Positions 1-8,458 of a stretch of 64,000 bases of DNA are shown one piece after another. The notes below the pieces were generated by a model, which saw nothing but the letters and a program-made list of their open reading frames with translations, did not search any database and was not told the origin of the DNA. Where the stretch lies: positions 122,496 through 186,495 of the forward strand of contig JAKSPJ010000005.1 in assembly GCA_024404915.1 (NCBI GenBank). The letters are read 5' to 3'. The position numbers and the translations under genes are program-made. Source of the DNA: Oscillospiraceae bacterium. GTDB lineage: Bacteria; Bacillota; Clostridia; Oscillospirales; Ruminococcaceae. Numbering within the stretch: the first letter of the stretch is position 1; each line of letters opens with the position of its first letter.

Positions 1-91
1 TATTATATCCTATCCAAAACAAAAAGGCTAACCAATAATTGCGATGTTCTTACTGTTTTTTGCACAGTTATCACAAATTTGCGAATACTTC

Positions 92-120
92 TTTACAAAA
101 TCAAGTCTTTACGCTATAAT
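92..120 (+). promoter_or_regulatory. sigma-A-like promoter of the AraC gene
   Basis: TTTACA at 92-97 and TATAAT at 115-120 are separated by 17 bp, about 78 bp before the AraC start codon. Seen in sequence; activity is inferred. Confidence 0.6.
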
Positions 121-197
121 ATATGTATAGATAATATAAGGAAAGCGAATGATACCTCGCAAGATATAGATTTTTTGTTAATTAAGGGGGCTCTCAT

Positions 198-1079
198 ATG
201 ATTAAAAACCTTTCAGGCGAGTTTGAAACAGTCGAATATGAAAACAAACGGTTTGTCATGCTGTATGACAATAATCAGGTAGAATGTTATCCCATTCACT
301 GGCATAATGCGGTGGAAATCATTATGCCCATTGAGAACAGTTTTGTAGTGCGCACAGGTGCACAGGAGTATCAGCTTCAGGAGCGTGAAATCATTATCAT
401 CCCCCCCGGCGAGCTGCATATGCTGCCGCCCCAGGAAGGAAGACGTATTATCTTTCAATGTGATAACAATGTTCTGGGCAGCGTTTCTGCACTGGAAGCA
501 GTGCTTCCGGTGTTCCAGTCCACGCTGGTAATCAAGCCGGATACAGACAGAGATCTCTATCTGATGGCAAAAAAGCAAATTCTGGATATTTACTCTGAAT
601 ACTACGCAAATTCAGAGATTTCCGATGTGAAGATTTATATGAATGTCATCAATCTTCTGGTTGCTGTCCGTGAATATCAGATTGAGCAGAGCAGACAATC
701 CCTGCCCTGCGCAAAGGATAAGGTTTATCAGTACAGCGAAAAATTCAAGCTTGTACTTAAATATATTGACCAGAATTATATGTACGCCATTTCTCTGGAA
801 CAGCTGGCAGCTATCGCAGGATACAGCAAGTTCCATTTCTCCCGTATTTTTAAGCAATACAATTCCATGACCTATATTCAGTATATCAATATGCGCAGAA
901 CCCGTGCGGCAGAAATGCTTTTGCTGGATCCTTCCATCCCTATTACAGAGGTAGCAATGCGGTCCGGTTTTTCCAGTTTATCCACTTTCAACCGCATTTT
1001 CAAGGAATACAAACACTGTACACCTTCCAGCTATCAGCGCTTCTATTGCTCGACCGGGGAATTCTCTTTGTCGGAATAA
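198..1079 (+). CDS. AraC family transcriptional regulator
   Basis: Cytoplasmic DNA-binding regulator of 293 residues. The N-terminal half looks like an AraC-type cupin: HWHNAVEI near residue 34 and PPGELHMLPP near 70 fit the beta-barrel effector domain. The last 100 residues carry the double helix-turn-helix, with YIDQNYMYAISLEQLA, YSKFHFSRIFKQY and the second-helix signature ITEVAMRSGFSSLSTFNRIFKEY. AAGGGGG stands 9 bp before the ATG, so the start is well supported. No sugar-utilisation gene is adjacent, so the effector is unknown; the next gene is another regulator on the same strand, 160 bp away. Family assignment is firm, target unknown. Confidence 0.92.
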   Translation: MIKNLSGEFETVEYENKRFVMLYDNNQVECYPIHWHNAVEIIMPIENSFVVRTGAQEYQLQEREIIIIPPGELHMLPPQEGRRIIFQCDNNVLGSVSALEAVLPVFQSTLVIKPDTDRDLYLMAKKQILDIYSEYYANSEISDVKIYMNVINLLVAVREYQIEQSRQSLPCAKDKVYQYSEKFKLVLKYIDQNYMYAISLEQLAAIAGYSKFHFSRIFKQYNSMTYIQYINMRRTRAAEMLLLDPSIPITEVAMRSGFSSLSTFNRIFKEYKHCTPSSYQRFYCSTGEFSLSE

Positions 1080-1241
1080 CATAAAAATATTGTAATAACA
1101 AAGAGAGTATCAACAGACTGTATAGTGCATATATTCTCGCAAACACGTTAGTTATGTTTCTAAGCCGCAATATTTGGCAATTACATATCAGTATATGAAC
1201 AGTATGATATACAGTATGTTGAATGTATCAGGCAGGTAACT

Positions 1242-2207
1242 ATGGACCATGAACGTATTTTATATATACTGGAATACCTGAATCGTCATACCAATGAAAC
1301 AGATGAGGTTACTATCAAGGATATTCTGGATCATCTGGCAAAGAATTATAATCTGCCTGATGTATCTCCCCTGACCATACGCAGGGATCTGGAACGGATG
1401 ATGCTGGCAGGATACCAGATTCACCTGCGGCGGGGGCCGCACAATACCGCATACTACCGGCTGGAAAGCCGTGGATTCACCTTCAATGAAATCCGTTTTC
1501 TGGTAGACTCCGTTTCCATTAACCAGTTTTTATCGGACAGGCAGAAACAGCAGCTGATAAAAAAATTTGAGGTGCTTTGCTCTGAAGATGAAGTGCGCCG
1601 ATTGATCAGCCGCATCAGACTGAACGGTGCATCCGGCGGCCAGGGCAATCTGCTGGAGAATCTGGATAAAGTGCATCAGGTAATTGCCAACCGGCAGAAA
1701 ATCAATTTTGAGTACGGCAAATACGATGTCAACCAATGCATACAATATTATCAGAAATCCAGAAATCTTATTCCGCTGCAAGTTGTATATATGAATAACC
1801 GTTTCTACCTTCGTTGCGCTGACACAGATCAGCAGAAGCTCCGTACATACCGCATTGACCGAATGAAAAACATTGTGGGAGGAGAAGCGTTCACGAAAAG
1901 AATCGCCATCCCGAAGCCCGAAGGTGTAATCCTGGATATGTTTGAACCGGAATACTATGAATCGGTGAGACTTCGTGTCAAGCGTTTTCTGTTGGATGAT
2001 ATGCTGGAACAAATGGGGAATTTTGCCTCAGTACGGGAAGATACAGAACCAAACTGGGTACAGGTTGCCGTTCGCATCGGAATTAACGGCAGTTTCTTTC
2101 GCTGGGTAATGCGGTACGGCGCAGATGTGGAACTGTTGGCACCTGAATCACTCCGCAGTCAGTTTTGTGAGTATTTACAGGAAACATTGCAGCTGTATCA
2201 GGGATAG
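1242..2207 (+). CDS. WYL-domain transcriptional regulator (YafY-like)
   Basis: A 321-residue regulator. Residues 1-65 form a DeoR-like winged helix (VSPLTIRRDLERMMLAGYQI). Residues 145-215 fit a WYL ligand-binding domain: IANRQKINFEY, then LIPLQVVYMNNRFYLRC and RTYRIDRMKNI. The C-terminal 90 residues match the WCX extension of the family. WYL proteins usually sense nucleic-acid or nucleotide ligands; nothing here shows the ligand. The start ATG follows AGGCAGG at moderate spacing. It lies directly upstream of the YGPP/radical SAM locus, which has its own promoter, so a regulatory link is possible but unproven. Confidence 0.88.
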   Translation: MDHERILYILEYLNRHTNETDEVTIKDILDHLAKNYNLPDVSPLTIRRDLERMMLAGYQIHLRRGPHNTAYYRLESRGFTFNEIRFLVDSVSINQFLSDRQKQQLIKKFEVLCSEDEVRRLISRIRLNGASGGQGNLLENLDKVHQVIANRQKINFEYGKYDVNQCIQYYQKSRNLIPLQVVYMNNRFYLRCADTDQQKLRTYRIDRMKNIVGGEAFTKRIAIPKPEGVILDMFEPEYYESVRLRVKRFLLDDMLEQMGNFASVREDTEPNWVQVAVRIGINGSFFRWVMRYGADVELLAPESLRSQFCEYLQETLQLYQG

Positions 2208-2227
2208 CATCTTAATGATATTTTAAC

Positions 2228-2256
2228 TTGACAGATAGGACAGCGTGTGATATAAT
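2228..2256 (+). promoter_or_regulatory. strong sigma-A promoter of the YGPP/radical SAM locus
   Basis: Consensus TTGACA at 2228-2233, 17-bp spacer, consensus TATAAT at 2251-2256. It reads into the small lipoprotein gene at 2294 and probably the two genes behind it. Confidence 0.85.
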
Positions 2257-2293
2257 GAAAAAAATCATTCAATATTAAAGGGTTGATCGCATA

Positions 2294-2536
2294 ATGAAGA
2301 AGCGCAAAGCATCATTCTTGGCAGCTGCAGGTCTGCTTTCCCTCACTTCTTGTTCTCCCTGCCTCGTATATGGTCCGCCTCCTGCGGAAGAAGAAAGCAG
2401 TATTTTCAGCGAGGATGTTCAGGAGGTATACGGACCGCCCCCTGCAGACGCTGAGGAAAACGCTGATTCTGCATTATATGATAATTCACCGGAAGAGGTT
2501 CAGACTGTGTACGGTCCTCCCGCTGCACAAGACTGA
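2294..2536 (+). CDS. small lipoprotein with three YGPP repeats, candidate radical SAM substrate
   Basis: 80-residue protein. The first 20 residues are a lipoprotein signal peptide (KKRK, hydrophobic core, lipobox LTSC with Cys20). The mature part is acidic and carries the motif VYGPP three times: Tyr26-Pro29, Tyr46-Pro49 and Tyr73-Pro76, the last four residues from the C-terminus. The same motif recurs in the next gene, and the third gene is a radical SAM/SPASM enzyme, so I infer that this is a ribosomally made substrate whose YGPP sites are modified. Repeated core motifs behind a leader are typical of such substrates. No homologue could be checked; without modification it would simply be a small lipoprotein of unknown role. 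Confidence 0.75.
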   Translation: MKKRKASFLAAAGLLSLTSCSPCLVYGPPPAEEESSIFSEDVQEVYGPPPADAEENADSALYDNSPEEVQTVYGPPAAQD

Positions 2537-2589
2537 ATCATCCGATATAACCATATGCAGTTCATAGAATTTTACGAAAGGATGATACC

Positions 2590-3249
2590 ATGAAAAAGTC
2601 ACCACAGACAGCATTAACCGCCGCAATGTTTGCAACAGCAGCTGCCGCAATCGGTTCTGCGACTGTTCCTGCGTTCCCTGCAAAAGCATTGGAAGCATTT
2701 GAAGCAGCAACTACTACTACCGTTCGTACCGTGTATGGTCCGCCGATTACACAGGAAACTACTACAGCAACAGAGGAATATTTTACTACTACAGAAGCAA
2801 CTCCTTCTGTGTCGGAAGAATCCCTCACAATAACGACGAATACTACAACGCTGGAGGAGATTCTTACAACACCGGAAAAACTCCCTCAGCCGACATATGG
2901 TCCTATGCTTTATATTCCGTGTGATCTGAATGCAAACGGTAAAACAGATATTCAAGACCTGACACTTATGAAGAGAGCAATACTGAAAGGCGATATTCCT
3001 TTCGGTTATCAATACGATATGGATCTCAATTCTGACGGCAATCTCAACATTGAAGATGTCAAGGAAATGCGACGGATGCTGACAGGCAAATCAAAAGAAC
3101 AGGAAGATGAAGAAGAACGACTTCGTGAACAGGAAAACGGCACAACCACAACCACTGCTGTCACGCAGTTTACCAATCCGATTGAACTATCCACTGTCAC
3201 CACAGAAACGGTCGTGGTATTGTACGGACCGCCCTGGGCACTGGACTAA
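2590..3249 (+). CDS. secreted dockerin protein with YGPP motifs, candidate radical SAM substrate
   Basis: 219 residues. Residues 1-33 resemble a Sec signal peptide (KK, Ala-rich core). A Thr-rich linker follows, then a dockerin-like pair of EF-hand-type segments at about 111-132 (DLNANGKTDIQDLTLMKRAI) and 144-165 (DMDLNSDGNLNIEDVKEMRR), an acidic coil and a second Thr-rich tail. YGPP occurs at 49-52 and 212-215 and a variant YGPM at 103-106, the last abutting the dockerin. RBS AAAGGATG precedes the ATG. A dockerin would attach the protein to a cellulosomal cohesin on the cell surface. Shared motif, shared promoter and the adjacent maturase suggest that the YGPP sites are modified before export. 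Dockerin call strong; modification inferred. Confidence 0.8.
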   Translation: MKKSPQTALTAAMFATAAAAIGSATVPAFPAKALEAFEAATTTTVRTVYGPPITQETTTATEEYFTTTEATPSVSEESLTITTNTTTLEEILTTPEKLPQPTYGPMLYIPCDLNANGKTDIQDLTLMKRAILKGDIPFGYQYDMDLNSDGNLNIEDVKEMRRMLTGKSKEQEDEEERLREQENGTTTTTAVTQFTNPIELSTVTTETVVVLYGPPWALD

Positions 3250-3258
3250 GGAGATTCT

Positions 3259-4332
3259 ATGCTTGATACAAAAGTAAAACAAAAGAAAATGAACCAGCTT
3301 GCTGTTTACCGTGAGGGGCTCAAAGCAATGCCGCAGCTGCGGAATCTTTTTCTGGAGCTGACACTGCACTGCAATGAAAAATGTCTTCACTGCGGCAGCA
3401 GCTGCGGAGATGTTCCCTCAGATGAAATGTCCACTGAACAATATTATGCTATTCTGGATCAGCTGAAGGATGACATGGGTGTTTCCGACTACATGCTCTG
3501 CATTACAGGCGGCGAACCGCTTTTGCGGAAAGACTTTTTTGAAATTATGGGCTACGCCAATAAACTAGGGTTCAGCTGGGGCATGACCAGTAATGCAACA
3601 CTGATTACTGAGGAGGTTGCACAGAAGCTGAAAGATGTGGGAATGAAAACCATTTCCGTCAGTCTGGACGGCCTGCCGGAGACACATGATGCTTTCCGCA
3701 GAACGCCAGGCGGCTGGGAAAAAGGCATGCAGGGCATCAGGAATCTTCTGAAAGTCGGCGGTTTTCAGGCCGTACAGATTACAACTGTTGTCACACATGA
3801 AAACATTTCGGAGCTGGATGCACTGTATGAGATTTTCAAGGATATGGATATTGACTCCTGGCGTGTCATCAATATGGACCCCATTGGACGTGCCAAAGAG
3901 CACCCGAATCTCCTGCTGACGAAGGAAGACTATGTGACCTTAATGGAATTTATCCGCAATAAGCGTATTGCAGGTGAACCAGTCGTTTATGGCTGCAGTC
4001 ATTACCTTGGCATGGAATATGAACGGGAGGTCAGAGACTGGTATTACCTCTGCACAGCCGGATTATATACCGCCAGTATCATGGTGAATGGTGACATCAC
4101 CGCATGTCTGGATATCGAACGCAGGCCGGAATTCGTTCAGGGCAATGTGCTCCGGGAACGTTTCAAGGATATCTGGGAGAACAGATTTGAAATATTCCGC
4201 CGTGATCTGAGCAAAGACAATGAAAAATGCAGGAACTGCAGCGAAGTGAAATATTGCCACGGTGATTCCTATCACACATGGGATTTTGACAACAATTGTC
4301 CGCAGCTTTGCATGAAGGATATTCTTTTCTGA
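3259..4332 (+). CDS. radical SAM/SPASM peptide maturase
   Basis: 357-residue cytoplasmic iron-sulfur enzyme. Cys38, Cys42 and Cys45 (CNEKCLHC) form the SAM-cluster CxxxCxxC motif; TGGEPLLRKDFF follows near residue 85. The C-terminal third has a SPASM-type Cys array: CTAG, then CLDIERRPEFVQGN (typical GNV-like bridge), then CRNCSEVKYCHGD and a final CPQLC. SPASM enzymes of this size commonly make C-C or thioether links in ribosomal peptides. The start codon is 10 bp after the dockerin gene, with AAGGAG overlapping its stop, indicating translational coupling. I recall a curated FibroRumin maturase family from Fibrobacter and Ruminococcus that may include it, but could not confirm this. Chemistry on YGPP (for example Tyr crosslinking) is inference. 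Confidence 0.88.
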   Translation: MLDTKVKQKKMNQLAVYREGLKAMPQLRNLFLELTLHCNEKCLHCGSSCGDVPSDEMSTEQYYAILDQLKDDMGVSDYMLCITGGEPLLRKDFFEIMGYANKLGFSWGMTSNATLITEEVAQKLKDVGMKTISVSLDGLPETHDAFRRTPGGWEKGMQGIRNLLKVGGFQAVQITTVVTHENISELDALYEIFKDMDIDSWRVINMDPIGRAKEHPNLLLTKEDYVTLMEFIRNKRIAGEPVVYGCSHYLGMEYEREVRDWYYLCTAGLYTASIMVNGDITACLDIERRPEFVQGNVLRERFKDIWENRFEIFRRDLSKDNEKCRNCSEVKYCHGDSYHTWDFDNNCPQLCMKDILF

Positions 4333-4336
4333 ATAC

Positions 4337-4377
4337 AAAAAAACGCATTGTACATTATCTGTACAATGCGTTTTTTA
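4337..4377. terminator. bidirectional intrinsic terminator
   Basis: A-run, stem ACGCATTGTAC / GTACAATGCGT and T-run. It sits between the convergent radical SAM and smsB genes and can serve both strands. Confidence 0.9.
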
Positions 4378-4389
4378 TCAGTGGAATGA

Positions 4390-5316
4390 TTATTTCAGGA
4401 AGCCGTTGATAATCTGCTCCTCTGCTTCAGCCTCTGTCAAGCCAAGAGTCATAAGCTTAATCAGCTGTTCTCCAGCGATTTTTCCAATTGCAGCCTCATG
4501 CACCAGGGCAGCATCTACGCTGTTTGCCTCCAGAGAAGGTACTGCAAGAATTCTGCCCTGATCCATAATAATGGAATCACACTCCGTATGGCCGGAACAG
4601 GCAGCATTTCCAAGAATACAGGCATCAAATTTCTGATAGCTCTGGTCTCTGGCAACAGAACGGGAAACCACATCCGCACTGGAGCCATCTCCATTTAACT
4701 CAACTTTATAAATACTCAAAGCCTGCTGCTGATTATGAGTCATCAGTCGCTCACGAACCACCAGTTTTGCACCTGCATCCAGTTTTGCCAGTGTTGTGCG
4801 CTGTGTGGAATCAACACCCTTAATCTGTACCATTTCCATTTCAGCAGTTGCATTTTCTTCCATGTACACTTCCGTCACCGGATTCAGAATACGCTGACCT
4901 TCGCCTTCACCTGAGCCGTAATGCTTTTCAACATATCGAATCTTTGCGTTCTTTCCGATAAAGAAACGATGCACACCATCATGCTGGGAATCCTGTTCGC
5001 CGCAGTTGTGAATGCCACAGCCTGCAACAATCAGAACATCGCAGTCTTCCTCAATATAAAAATCATTATATACTGTTTCCTTCAGGCCGCTCTCACTTAA
5101 TACAACCGGAATATGCACACTTTCATTTTTGGTACCTGCTTTCACACGGATATCAATTCCTGAGCCGTCTGCCTTGGACTGGATATCAATATGAGCCGTT
5201 GTCTGACGGCCTACAGAAACACCGTTTGCACGGAGATTATATGCACCTTCCGGAATATCATGCAAATCTGCAACTTCCTGAAGAAGTCTCTGCTGTACAG
5301 CATCCATCTGATTCAT
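4390..5316 (-). CDS. smsB: SUF Fe-S cluster scaffold, SufB/SufD family (SmsB-like)
   Basis: 308-residue scaffold of the SUF iron-sulfur assembly machinery, acting in the cytosol with the ATPase encoded immediately upstream. The right-handed beta-helix core shows CSGHTECDSIIMD near residue 240 and VHEAAIGKIAGEQLIKLMTLGLTE-like SufB/D C-terminal residues. It is much shorter than the usual SufB (about 470) and there is no separate SufB, SufD, SufS or SufU beside it. This two-gene, short-scaffold form matches the minimal SMS system described in archaea and strict anaerobes. Spacing to the ATPase is 12 bp. The cysteine desulfurase must be elsewhere or sulfide may be the source. Confidence 0.88.
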   Translation of the reverse strand: MNQMDAVQQRLLQEVADLHDIPEGAYNLRANGVSVGRQTTAHIDIQSKADGSGIDIRVKAGTKNESVHIPVVLSESGLKETVYNDFYIEEDCDVLIVAGCGIHNCGEQDSQHDGVHRFFIGKNAKIRYVEKHYGSGEGEGQRILNPVTEVYMEENATAEMEMVQIKGVDSTQRTTLAKLDAGAKLVVRERLMTHNQQQALSIYKVELNGDGSSADVVSRSVARDQSYQKFDACILGNAACSGHTECDSIIMDQGRILAVPSLEANSVDAALVHEAAIGKIAGEQLIKLMTLGLTEAEAEEQIINGFLK

Positions 5317-5328
5317 ATAGTACCCTCC

Positions 5329-6057
5329 TTATTCTGCACCCCGGCACATATTCTGTGCATAGGTTGTTCCGATAATCTCAGGGAGGATTTCATCCTTTGT
5401 TCCCTGCTTCATCACCTGACCATCTGCAATGACAACAATACGGTCAGCGATATTGAGAATCCGCTCCTGATGTGAAATCACAATCACAGTGCGCTTCTTA
5501 TCGGAATTACGCAGCTTCTCAAAAATACGAATCAGATTATTAAAACTCCACAGGTCAATGCCTGCTTCCGGTTCATCAAAAACAGCCAGTTCCACATCAC
5601 GGGCCAGGACAGTGGCAATTTCAATACGCTTCAGTTCGCCGCCGGAAAGAGAGGCATTGATTTCACGGCTGATGTAGTCCTTTGCACACAAACCAACTTC
5701 GGAGAGATACTGACAGGCTTCACTGACTGTCAGCTTTTTGCCTGCTGCAATACGAAGCAGATCCAGAACTGTCAGGCCCTTGAAACGAACAGGCTGCTGA
5801 AAAGCAAAGCCAATGCCCATTTTCGCACGGTCAGTAATAGATTTTTCTGTGATATCCTCACCATTATACAGAATCTGACCGGACGTGACAGATTCAATGC
5901 CGGCAATCAGTTTTGCCAAGGTGGATTTACCTCCGCCGTTGGGACCGGTAATGACAACAAATTGATGATCCTGAATCTCCAGATTCAGATTGCGGATAAT
6001 ATCAACACTCTGACCGTCTGTTTCTGCTGAGAATGTCAGAGATTTCAACTCCAGCAT
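5329..6057 (-). CDS. sufC: SUF system ATPase SufC (SmsC)
   Basis: 242-residue ABC-type ATPase partner of the SufB/D-like scaffold. Walker A is GPNGGGKSTLAKLIAG near residue 40, the signature is LSGGELKRIEIA and Walker B is LAVFDEPEAGIDLWSF, the EAGID form being typical of SufC rather than transporter ATPases. ATG is preceded by AAAGGAG. First gene of a two-gene operon with its own consensus promoter. Confidence 0.93.
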   Translation of the reverse strand: MLELKSLTFSAETDGQSVDIIRNLNLEIQDHQFVVITGPNGGGKSTLAKLIAGIESVTSGQILYNGEDITEKSITDRAKMGIGFAFQQPVRFKGLTVLDLLRIAAGKKLTVSEACQYLSEVGLCAKDYISREINASLSGGELKRIEIATVLARDVELAVFDEPEAGIDLWSFNNLIRIFEKLRNSDKKRTVIVISHQERILNIADRIVVIADGQVMKQGTKDEILPEIIGTTYAQNMCRGAE

Positions 6058-6111
6058 ATAAAAAATCTCCTTTCAATACTATACTAAACAGATAGGTTTT
6101 CGCATTCTTTT

Positions 6112-6140
6112 ATTATACACTATTTCACCATTTTTGTCAA
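6112..6140 (-). promoter_or_regulatory. consensus promoter of the suf pair
   Basis: On the minus strand, TTGACA (6140-6135), 17-bp spacer and TATAAT (6117-6112), about 55 bp before the sufC start. No obvious IscR- or SufR-type palindrome was recognised. Confidence 0.8.
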
Positions 6141-6386
6141 GTAGAAACATCCGGTATGATTCGCTGGATGCGATATCCGGGCGCATTGCATATTAGTTTG
6201 AAAAATTAATAGCAAACTATACAATCTGGAATCATTATAGTATATCCCCTTTTGTGATATTGTGAAAAAATGGTGGAAAAGGCTTTATTTTTTATAGCTA
6301 TTATGTTATAATTACACCAGAAATATAATATGGCATAAGTGTTGCTGTTTGCATATTTATGTACTGATGAAAGGGATATTCTAGGA

Positions 6387-7799
6387 ATGAGAAAAGCGGA
6401 TTTAAGGAGATCTTTTTTTCAATATGTCTTTCTGAATATAATCAGTACGCTGGGCGTTTCCATCTATATTCTGATTGATACATTCTTCATATCAAAAGGT
6501 ATGGGTGCGGATGGCCTGACAGCATTGAATCTGTGTCTGCCGATTTTCAATTTCATCAATGGCTTTGGCCTGATGCTGGGCATTGGCGGAGGCAGTAAGT
6601 TTTCCATTAAATACGGTAGTGTTGACAAACAGGAGACAGATAAAATCTTCACAAACTCATTCTATATCGGGTTGGCGGTGTCGGCTGTTTTTGAGCTCAT
6701 CGGATTATTCTTCTCCAGACAATTCACAACATTACTGGGTGCTGACAGTTCCATTTTCGACTTGGCGCACGATTATCTCAGGACAATATTGCTGTTTTCC
6801 CCTGCATTTATTATGAATCACTTGCTGATATGCTTTATCCGTAATGATAATGCACCAAAACTCGCCATGGCGGCTGTACTTACCAGCAGCGTGGTAAACA
6901 CCTTCCTGGATTATGTATTCATTTTCCTGCTGGGCATGAAAATGGAAGGTGCTGCCCTGGCAACCAGTATCGCACCGCTGTCCAGCCTTTGCATACTGGC
7001 TACACGTCTGTTCGGCGGCGGAAATTCCTTCCGTCTGCGTCTGACCATTCCCTCTCAGCTTATCCAGAAAGACATTCTTTCTCTTGGTCTGCCCTCCTTT
7101 GTAACAGAGGTTTGCAGCGGCCTGGTTATGATTGTATTCAACTTTGTTGTATATCGCCTGATTGGCAATACCGGCATTGCTGCCTATGATATTATCGCAA
7201 ACCTCGCAATTGTATTTGCGGCAATTTTCACGGGACTCGCTTCCGGCGTGCAGCCGCTGCTATGCCGTGTTTACGGCCGTAAAGGCGTTGTGGAGGCAAA
7301 ATACCTGTTTTTCTTGTCCATCACCATGGTAATTGTGCTGTCAGCGATTCTATATACGCTTGTATTTGTGTTCACGTCGCAGCTTGTTTCCGTATTCAAC
7401 CTGGAACAGGATGCCGAGCTAAAAAAAATTGCTGAGTTCGGTCTGCGGATGTATTTTACCTATCTTCCCTTCATGGGTATCAACACCATTCTTTCTGTGT
7501 ATTTTACATCCATTGAAATTCCCCTTCCCTCCCAGCTGCTTGCTTTGCTGAGAGGTGCGGTCCTGGCAATTCCCCTGGCATTCATTTTCTTCCTGTTCAA
7601 AGCAGACAAGGCACTCTGGCTGACGGTTCCCATTGCAGAAGTTCTGACAATGATTCTGGGTATCATCATTTATTACTTTATTGCAAAGCCCTATGAAGTC
7701 TATGTTTACCGATATGTGCCCAAGAAAAAAACCGCTACAGGTATTGCATCCGGCCAGCCGATTCCGGATATTCCCAGCGGCCCGGTCATTAAGCTTTAA
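6387..7799 (+). CDS. MATE family efflux transporter
   Basis: 470-residue integral membrane protein with about 12 hydrophobic segments arranged as two related halves. Typical MATE features are the N-terminal FFQYVFLNIISTLGVSIYIL with DTFFISKGMGADGLTALNL, and FIRNDNAPKLAMAAVLTSS. Such proteins export cationic compounds using a Na+ or H+ gradient. An in-frame GTG lies at 6339 but has no ribosome binding site; the ATG at 6387 has AAAGGG 10 bp upstream and gives the normal MATE N-terminus, so I chose it. A TATAAT at 6307-6312 with only a weak -35 is the likely promoter. It is a single-gene unit with a terminator behind it. Confidence 0.9.
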   Translation: MRKADLRRSFFQYVFLNIISTLGVSIYILIDTFFISKGMGADGLTALNLCLPIFNFINGFGLMLGIGGGSKFSIKYGSVDKQETDKIFTNSFYIGLAVSAVFELIGLFFSRQFTTLLGADSSIFDLAHDYLRTILLFSPAFIMNHLLICFIRNDNAPKLAMAAVLTSSVVNTFLDYVFIFLLGMKMEGAALATSIAPLSSLCILATRLFGGGNSFRLRLTIPSQLIQKDILSLGLPSFVTEVCSGLVMIVFNFVVYRLIGNTGIAAYDIIANLAIVFAAIFTGLASGVQPLLCRVYGRKGVVEAKYLFFLSITMVIVLSAILYTLVFVFTSQLVSVFNLEQDAELKKIAEFGLRMYFTYLPFMGINTILSVYFTSIEIPLPSQLLALLRGAVLAIPLAFIFFLFKADKALWLTVPIAEVLTMILGIIIYYFIAKPYEVYVYRYVPKKKTATGIASGQPIPDIPSGPVIKL

Positions 7800-7805
7800 T
7801 ACGAT

Positions 7806-7845
7806 AAAAAGGACGTTCCGATTTTTACGGAACGTCCTTTTTTAC
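7806..7845. terminator. bidirectional intrinsic terminator
   Basis: Stem GGACGTTCCG / CGGAACGTCC with A-run before and T-run after, directly behind the MATE gene. Confidence 0.9.
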
Positions 7846-7856
7846 GGTTATTCATT

Positions 7857-8000
7857 TTATGCTTTTCCCAATTCTCCCCAGGCAGAATTTATATCGGAAA
7901 GGGCATATTTGCAGCCGCAGGTGCCGCTGTCCGCATCGCCGTAATGCCTGCAATCGTTTTGTATAGTATCATAACAATTATTCTTCTTTTCTATATTCAC
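7857..8000 (-). CDS. possible 47-residue Cys-containing small protein
   Basis: On the minus strand, a 47-codon frame from a GTG runs to TAA just before the shared terminator. The peptide has four Cys (NNCYD, NDCRHYGDADSGTCGCKY) and ends SAWGELGKA. Composition looks protein-like rather than random, and the terminator at 7806-7845 would serve it. Against it: no convincing ribosome binding site and no ATG. It could be a remnant of a longer gene. I do not recognise the family. Confidence 0.3.
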   Translation of the reverse strand: MNIEKKNNCYDTIQNDCRHYGDADSGTCGCKYALSDINSAWGELGKA

Positions 8001-8097
8001 TGTAACCGCAGTGAGATATATGCATTATTCCATAGTATCCGCCGAAATGTCAAGAGGATTCTCCAGCGGCATCTTATATTAAGATTCTATTTAACTA

Positions 8098-8126
8098 TTG
8101 ACATATTGGCTGAATAATGTTATAAT
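8098..8126 (+). promoter_or_regulatory. consensus promoter ahead of a long leader
   Basis: TTGACA at 8098-8103, 17-bp spacer, TATAAT at 8121-8126. Predicted transcription start near 8133. Confidence 0.85.
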
Positions 8127-8133
8127 CATATTG

Positions 8134-8458
8134 CAAAAAGAAAGGAAGAGAGTTTGAAAAAAGATTTCTTTTCTGAAAACGAAAAAGGGAACAGCAAAGC
8201 AAGCCATAGCGGGCTGGCTTAATGCTTTATTTAACGCAAGTTATCAGGCGAAATCAGCTGCTTATAAAGGCACATTCTCTGCGTGCACCAGCCTGACGGA
8301 CATATCTCTCCCTGCTGATTCGGGTTATCCGGGAGAAGCCGCCTTTTCCGGCAGTAAAGGTTCCACCGCTGAGGAATACGCAGATAAATCCGGACCGTGT
8401 TTTTCCTTAACACCATTCCATACATTCTGCCCCGACAAACAGAAAGGACAATACCTGA
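8134..8458 (+). other. about 325-nt untranslated leader or degraded gene before the U32-like gene
   Basis: The leader contains AAAGGAAGAG followed by a TTG at 8154 opening a 22-residue frame (MKKDFFSENEKG... to TAA at 8222). A second frame stays open across most of 8157-8500 but has no start codon. No T-box or known riboswitch core was recognised. It may be a regulatory leader peptide plus structured RNA, or the remains of a frameshifted gene. Confidence 0.4.

Noticed and set aside
8134..8458. T-box leader
   Set aside because: No AGGGTGGNACCGCG T-box sequence and no specifier-loop architecture could be found.
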